The notes under the pieces are model-generated. The model saw only the letters and a list, made by a program, of their open reading frames with translations. It did no database searches and was not told the DNA's origin. The translations under genes and the position numbers were made by a program. Of a stretch of 64,000 nt of DNA, positions 63,047 to 64,000 are shown piece by piece. The DNA comes from Terrisporobacter petrolearius. Its GTDB lineage: Bacteria; Bacillota; Clostridia; Peptostreptococcales; Peptostreptococcaceae. The stretch lies in the NCBI RefSeq assembly GCF_032598785.1, contig NZ_CP102984.1. The stretch is one strand, 5' to 3'. Positions within the stretch are counted from its first letter, which is position 1. Each line of letters begins with the position of its first letter.

Positions 63047-63108
63047 TTTATAGCTTGAGCAACGGGACAAGCCATTGGCGACATAAGCGAAGCGAATTTT
63101 TTATGTTT
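63047..63108 (+). repeat. GC-rich intergenic repeat related to the cbiP-cbiA element
   Basis: Contains TTGAGCAACG (63055-63064), TTGGCGA and GCGAATT (63092-63098), words shared with 8799-8880, in an otherwise AT-rich spacer. The rest of the spacer to 63343 contains no gene. Confidence 0.5.
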
Positions 63109-63343
63109 ATAAAAGGCTAAAGAATAATTATATAGGTGATAATTATCAGCCAATATTTGGTAATAGTTTAAGTGATATGTACAAACCATTTATTATATTA
63201 GTATAATATCATCATAGAAACATTAAATTAAATTGAATAAATTATAACTGAGAAATTCTTCTACCGGGAAAAAGATGATATTAATTAAAATTAGCATATT
63301 TGGTAGACTTATCTTAACAAATAATAGATAAGGAGACAAGCGA

Positions 63344-64000
63344 ATGGAAAAATCATGGTTAAGTTTAGAAAATAAAACAGTCCTTGTTACAGGTGGAGCT
63401 TCAGGAATTGGGAGAGCCGTTGCACAGGAATTTTTAAATGTAGGGGCAAATGTAGTTGTATGTGATTTAAATCCAAATGAGCCAGAATTTCAAATAGAAG
63501 AAAACAGTGGCAAAATGTTATATGCAAATATGAATGTAACAGATAAAGAAAGTATAAGTTCAGCAGTAAAAAAAGCTAAAGAAACTTTTGGAAGCGTAGA
63601 TGTATTAGTAAATAATGCAGGTATAAATATACCTTCTTTACTAATTGATGATAAAGAAGAAAATAGTAAGTATGAACTAAATGATAATATATATGATAAA
63701 GTAATGGACATAAATGTAAAGGGAGTATATTTATGTGCACAAATTGCAGGAAGAGAAATGGTAAAACAGGGACATGGTGTAATAATAAATATGTCTTCTG
63801 AATGTGGTCTTGAAGGTTCTGAAGGGCAAGGAATATATGCAGCAAGTAAAAATGCAGTAAATTCATTTACAAGATCTTGGGCAAAAGAGCTTGGTAAAAA
63901 AGGAGTAAGAGTTGTAGGGGTGGCACCAGGAATAATGGAAGCTACAGGATTAAGAACTTTAGCATATGAAGAAGCGCTTTCATATACGAGAGGAATAACA
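63344..64000 (+). CDS. SDR oxidoreductase, sorbitol-6-phosphate 2-dehydrogenase-like (partial, cut by window end)
   Basis: 219 codons visible, 3' end missing. Rossmann motif GGASGIGRA (about residues 18-26), NNAG (about 90), catalytic Ser in MSSECG and Tyr165-x3-Lys169 in YAASK. The long insertion near 105-115 and VAPGIMEATGLRT resemble SrlD/GutD sorbitol-6-phosphate dehydrogenases; oxidises sorbitol-6-phosphate to fructose-6-phosphate. AGGAGA precedes the ATG. Likely the start of a sugar-alcohol operon beyond the window. Confidence 0.8.
   Translation, partial: MEKSWLSLENKTVLVTGGASGIGRAVAQEFLNVGANVVVCDLNPNEPEFQIEENSGKMLYANMNVTDKESISSAVKKAKETFGSVDVLVNNAGINIPSLLIDDKEENSKYELNDNIYDKVMDINVKGVYLCAQIAGREMVKQGHGVIINMSSECGLEGSEGQGIYAASKNAVNSFTRSWAKELGKKGVRVVGVAPGIMEATGLRTLAYEEALSYTRGIT

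Overview
This is low-GC (roughly 28-30% by eye), AT-rich bacterial DNA with strong AGGAGG-type ribosome binding sites, many intrinsic terminators and TTG/GTG starts. Gene content (anaerobic cobalamin synthesis with CbiK/CbiD/CbiG, HydG, BrnQ under CodY-type boxes, RelQ-like synthase, glmS ribozyme, S-box leader) points to a strictly anaerobic Clostridia member, most like Peptostreptococcaceae (Clostridioides/Paraclostridium/Romboutsia/Terrisporobacter group). The family assignment is inference; no rRNA is present. No IS element, prophage, CRISPR array or tRNA was seen.

Layout. 0.2-3.5 kb: a PadR regulator, a HAAS/DUF1700 membrane protein and a DUF4097 protein in one operon, then an unknown membrane protein. 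3.8-6.8 kb: cobalamin riboswitch and the cobalt ECF transporter cbiMNQO. 7.0-25.1 kb: a second cobalamin riboswitch and a 19-gene operon running from porphobilinogen synthase to adenosylcobinamide-phosphate steps (cbiP-cbiA-cbiB-cobD-pduX-cbiC-D-E-T-F-G-H-J-K-L-hemC-cobA/hemD-hemB-Dph6-like ATPase), closed by a strong terminator; a Met8/SirC-type precorrin-2 dehydrogenase follows as its own unit. hemA and hemL are not in the window, so 5-aminolevulinate must be made by genes elsewhere. 26-31.6 kb: thiol peroxidase, an aromatic-acid-exporter-like protein, an AAA/CYTH protein, and hydG behind an unassigned leader RNA that has a complete terminator/antiterminator design. 31.7-39.6 kb: CodY-box-controlled brnQ, two ABC-2 permeases with no ATPase beside them, an unknown protein, and a GntR-controlled ABC transporter. 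39.7-46.7 kb: GH3 glycosidase, small genes and decayed genes, a Crp/Fnr regulator with a broken YeeE/YedE sulfur transporter, a secreted protein, and a small alarmone synthase. 46.8-50.9 kb: pstSCAB-phoU. 51-55 kb: a sulfur-handling block (rhodanese, four-module CoA-disulfide-reductase/rhodanese/TusA/DsrE fusion, thioredoxin). 55-58 kb: an SH3-NlpC/P60 wall hydrolase and a flavodoxin/PNPOx-like protein. 57.8-64 kb: S-box-controlled NhaC-type transporter, uppP, a decayed TudS-like gene, glmS with its self-cleaving ribozyme, and the start of a sorbitol-6-phosphate dehydrogenase-like gene cut by the window end.

Most promising unexplained signals: the hydG leader RNA (28811-28953), whose core segment can either form an aptamer-like hairpin or pair with the 5' arm of the terminator; a matching pair of TGTGA-N5-TYACA palindromes in front of the Crp/Fnr-yedE unit and between the divergent rhodanese and CoA-disulfide reductase genes, suggesting a small sulfur regulon; a structured leader before uppP; GC-rich palindromic repeats inside the cbi operon and after glmS; and a hairpin placed between the Shine-Dalgarno sequence and the start codon of the wall hydrolase gene.
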